From Legionellales bacterium (GTDB lineage: Bacteria; Pseudomonadota; Gammaproteobacteria; WLWR01), in the NCBI GenBank assembly GCA_012103495.1, contig WLWR01000090.1, positions 1 to 7,117 of the forward strand: 7,117 nt of DNA. The letters are read 5' to 3'. Shown piece after piece: positions 5,180 to 7,117 of this stretch. Made by a program: the position numbers and the translations under genes. Numbering within the stretch: position 1 is the first letter of the stretch; each line of letters opens with the position of its first letter. The notes under the pieces were generated by a model. That model saw only the letters and a list, made by a program, of their open reading frames with translations, was not told the origin of the DNA and ran no database searches.

Positions 5180-7117
5180 ATGCAACGAAGTGATTTTTCC
5201 ACCTCTGTTTATCAACATCAAGTTGGTCAGATAAAAGCGCCAGATATTTATCATTATCCAGATACCATAGAATCTATTGAATCTGAGTGTTATCTGATTC
5301 ACGGTGATATGCACGGCAATTTTATAAATTTTTTGTATTTCCTAGTGCGAAAAGGACTTGTTTCCATTACAGCTGAAGATTACCAAACGCTTGCCAATAT
5401 TTATCAAAAAATACCGCCTGAAATGAATGACTCAAGAGAATCATCGGTAGAAATAAACCCAGTATGCTCTGGGGACATAGAAGAATCCTCAGCAGAAACT
5501 GCTGAAACAGCTCAATCTATTTTATCAAAAGAAGATGTACAGAATTTTGATAACACACTAAAAAAAATCACCCTGACTGAGTCTCCAGCCTCTTTAATCT
5601 TGGCGGGTGACGAATTATCGGATCGAGGGAACAATGATATTTTCACTTTGTTTCTAATCAGACGGTTGCATCAGATCGGTATGCGGCTGAGAATTATACT
5701 TTCCAATCATAGTGTTGAGTTTTTGAACGCTTACCGTCATGGAATACCATCCTCATGGCTCGATCCAAACTCTGCTTATTATCAAACTCATCGTTCACAG
5801 CGGTTGTTAGACCAATCGATTAAAGCCGATTTGCTCGAACAAAAAAAGCTTGATCAATTAATTCATGAAGATTACCTACCACATTTAAAAGCCCTGTCTT
5901 ATTCTATCGATCCTCATGACAGCAAGATCACAATATGTACACATGCACCGGTGGGTTTAGATACACTAAAGAAAATTGCCGAAGAATATTATACTATCGA
6001 TTACGACGATTCAAATCTATTAGCGCTATGTAGAACCCTTGATGAGATTAACGAGAGTTTTGCCGTGAATATAGATAGAACTGTTCAGTCTATAGCAAAG
6101 AGCAAAAAAATATCAACTCCCCTTGTAGATTTAGTTTGGGCTCGATATGAAAAGTATGTTAATGACTTTTTAAGAAATAATAACCACTATTATTTATCTT
6201 ATAAAGATAAATACCCACTGCTAGAAAATGAAACATCGACTGCACATTACAAACAATATAAACATGACATGATGACTATATTTCAACTGGATGAAAAAGA
6301 AGAATCTATTGTTGAGAGGTATGAAAAAAATCAAGAATTGATTGGTATGAAAAAAGAAATATCGCTAAAAGTATTTAACGGTATTCACCAAGCCTACATC
6401 AATTTTAAAAAATTTATGGATGAAAAATTAAGTTGTCAAACCACTGACAACTCACAACCTGATTACAAAACTGATTTTCCTCATGGCCATTGTGGATTAG
6501 AACTTCCTATTCATCCTAGTATGACTAATTTGGATATCAGTCTTGTAGGGCGAGAAGATTTGACTGCTGAGCAGATAGAATCTTTTGAAGACAATTATGA
6601 AGGGGCCTTCGATCTTCCTTTCCTCCAATCATCACAAATTTTGGGGCCCGTTGAGCATATTATTGAGACTCTTACTAAACATCCTTCAGACCAACTATTC
6701 TCTTTGCTCCGTCAAGACATGCACAATATGGTCAATCGATTAAAACCACAGACTGATTCTTTTAAGCTGTTACAAAAATTATTACTTCAATGGCTTGAGT
6801 GTTCTGATGAGCACTTGCCTCAAATTTACAATTGGGTTCGAATTATTTTGGATGGATTCTATCAAGCAAATCACTCAGAATTTTGTTCTGTGTCTATCGA
6901 TAATAAAGATGAGATGTTACCAGAGCCACGTGAAATTCTTATAGTTTTAAACCGGTATCAATCATGGCAATTAGCGCAATTAACGAAACTGAAAAACCAG
7001 CACTCAAGCTCATTTTCCGCAGCAAAAATCATTCCTTCATTGATAAAAATCATAACCGAACAAGAGAAAGTGATTGATCATTTTTTATTTGAATCACTAA
7101 TTCGATACATTAAACAG
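5180..7117 (+). CDS. Wip-like PPP-family metallophosphatase, probable secreted effector (3' end outside window)
   Basis: The first 646 residues of a gene with no stop before the window edge. Seen: metallophosphatase motifs in PPP order, namely HGDMHGN at 41-47 (D43, H45), GDELSDRGNND at 143-153 (D144, D148, R149), SNHS at 175-178 (N176, H177), THAPVG at 254-259 (H255), DLVWARYE at 317-324 and HGH at 435-437, the likely last metal-binding histidine. Known: WipA and WipB of Legionella pneumophila are Dot/Icm-secreted PPP phosphatases, and the GDELxDRGxND and SNHSxEF style resembles them as I recall it. Inferred: a protein phosphatase acting in a host cell. The segment between the first two motifs, about 100 residues, is far longer than the roughly 30 usual in PPP enzymes and includes a Ser/Glu-rich stretch at 84-120. 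The part after residue 440 is helical and unrecognised. ATG 5180 is the only ATG start after the in-frame TAA at 5165-5167. There is no signal peptide, as expected for a type IV substrate. The fold is well supported; effector status is inferred. Confidence 0.8.
   Translation, partial: MQRSDFSTSVYQHQVGQIKAPDIYHYPDTIESIESECYLIHGDMHGNFINFLYFLVRKGLVSITAEDYQTLANIYQKIPPEMNDSRESSVEINPVCSGDIEESSAETAETAQSILSKEDVQNFDNTLKKITLTESPASLILAGDELSDRGNNDIFTLFLIRRLHQIGMRLRIILSNHSVEFLNAYRHGIPSSWLDPNSAYYQTHRSQRLLDQSIKADLLEQKKLDQLIHEDYLPHLKALSYSIDPHDSKITICTHAPVGLDTLKKIAEEYYTIDYDDSNLLALCRTLDEINESFAVNIDRTVQSIAKSKKISTPLVDLVWARYEKYVNDFLRNNNHYYLSYKDKYPLLENETSTAHYKQYKHDMMTIFQLDEKEESIVERYEKNQELIGMKKEISLKVFNGIHQAYINFKKFMDEKLSCQTTDNSQPDYKTDFPHGHCGLELPIHPSMTNLDISLVGREDLTAEQIESFEDNYEGAFDLPFLQSSQILGPVEHIIETLTKHPSDQLFSLLRQDMHNMVNRLKPQTDSFKLLQKLLLQWLECSDEHLPQIYNWVRIILDGFYQANHSEFCSVSIDNKDEMLPEPREILIVLNRYQSWQLAQLTKLKNQHSSSFSAAKIIPSLIKIITEQEKVIDHFLFESLIRYIKQ

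Noticed and set aside
1..7117. CRISPR arrays, tRNAs, insertion sequences
   Set aside because: Reading both strands shows no regularly spaced repeats, no tRNA-like cloverleaf or TTCGA-type arm in context, and no transposase.

Overview
The window looks like part of the chromosome of an AT-rich, intracellular gammaproteobacterium, most likely of the order Legionellales (Legionella, Coxiella, Berkiella or Aquicella type). This placement is inferred from gene content: a partial PPP-type phosphatase resembling the Legionella Wip effectors, and a very large protein combining Sel1-like and eukaryote-organelle-style RAP modules. No rRNA or other phylogenetic marker is present, so the genus cannot be fixed.

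Layout. (1) Positions 17-2953, plus strand: one 978-residue helical-repeat protein with a Sel1/TPR-like segment, degenerate helical repeats resembling OPR/HPR/FAST-type repeats, and a C-terminal RAP domain. It may be an RNA-binding protein or a secreted effector. (2) Positions 2986-4934, minus strand: a compact two-gene operon. A secreted S1/P1-type zinc nuclease comes first, and 17 nt downstream follows a saccharopine-dehydrogenase-family (lysine 6-dehydrogenase-like) oxidoreductase. The operon converges on gene 1 with a 32-nt gap. (3) Positions 4935-5179: a divergent intergenic region. It holds a plausible promoter and Shine-Dalgarno site for the nuclease operon and, on the minus strand, a 39-codon remnant that reads like the end of an XRE-family helix-turn-helix protein. 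(4) Positions 5180-7117, plus strand: the first 646 codons of a Wip-like metallophosphatase. It is still open at the window edge and therefore partial.

The two large outer genes are visibly richer in AT than the central operon: hand-counted 60-base samples give about 28-40% GC against about 48%. They look like accessory, host-interaction genes flanking an ordinary operon. The nuclease (exported, nucleic acid and phosphate scavenging) and the oxidoreductase (cytosolic, amino acid metabolism) probably share a transcript, but no shared pathway is evident. The least expected items are the Sel1 + helical repeat + RAP architecture, the Wip-like phosphatase with an extra Ser/Glu-rich insertion, and the regulator fossil between the divergent genes.
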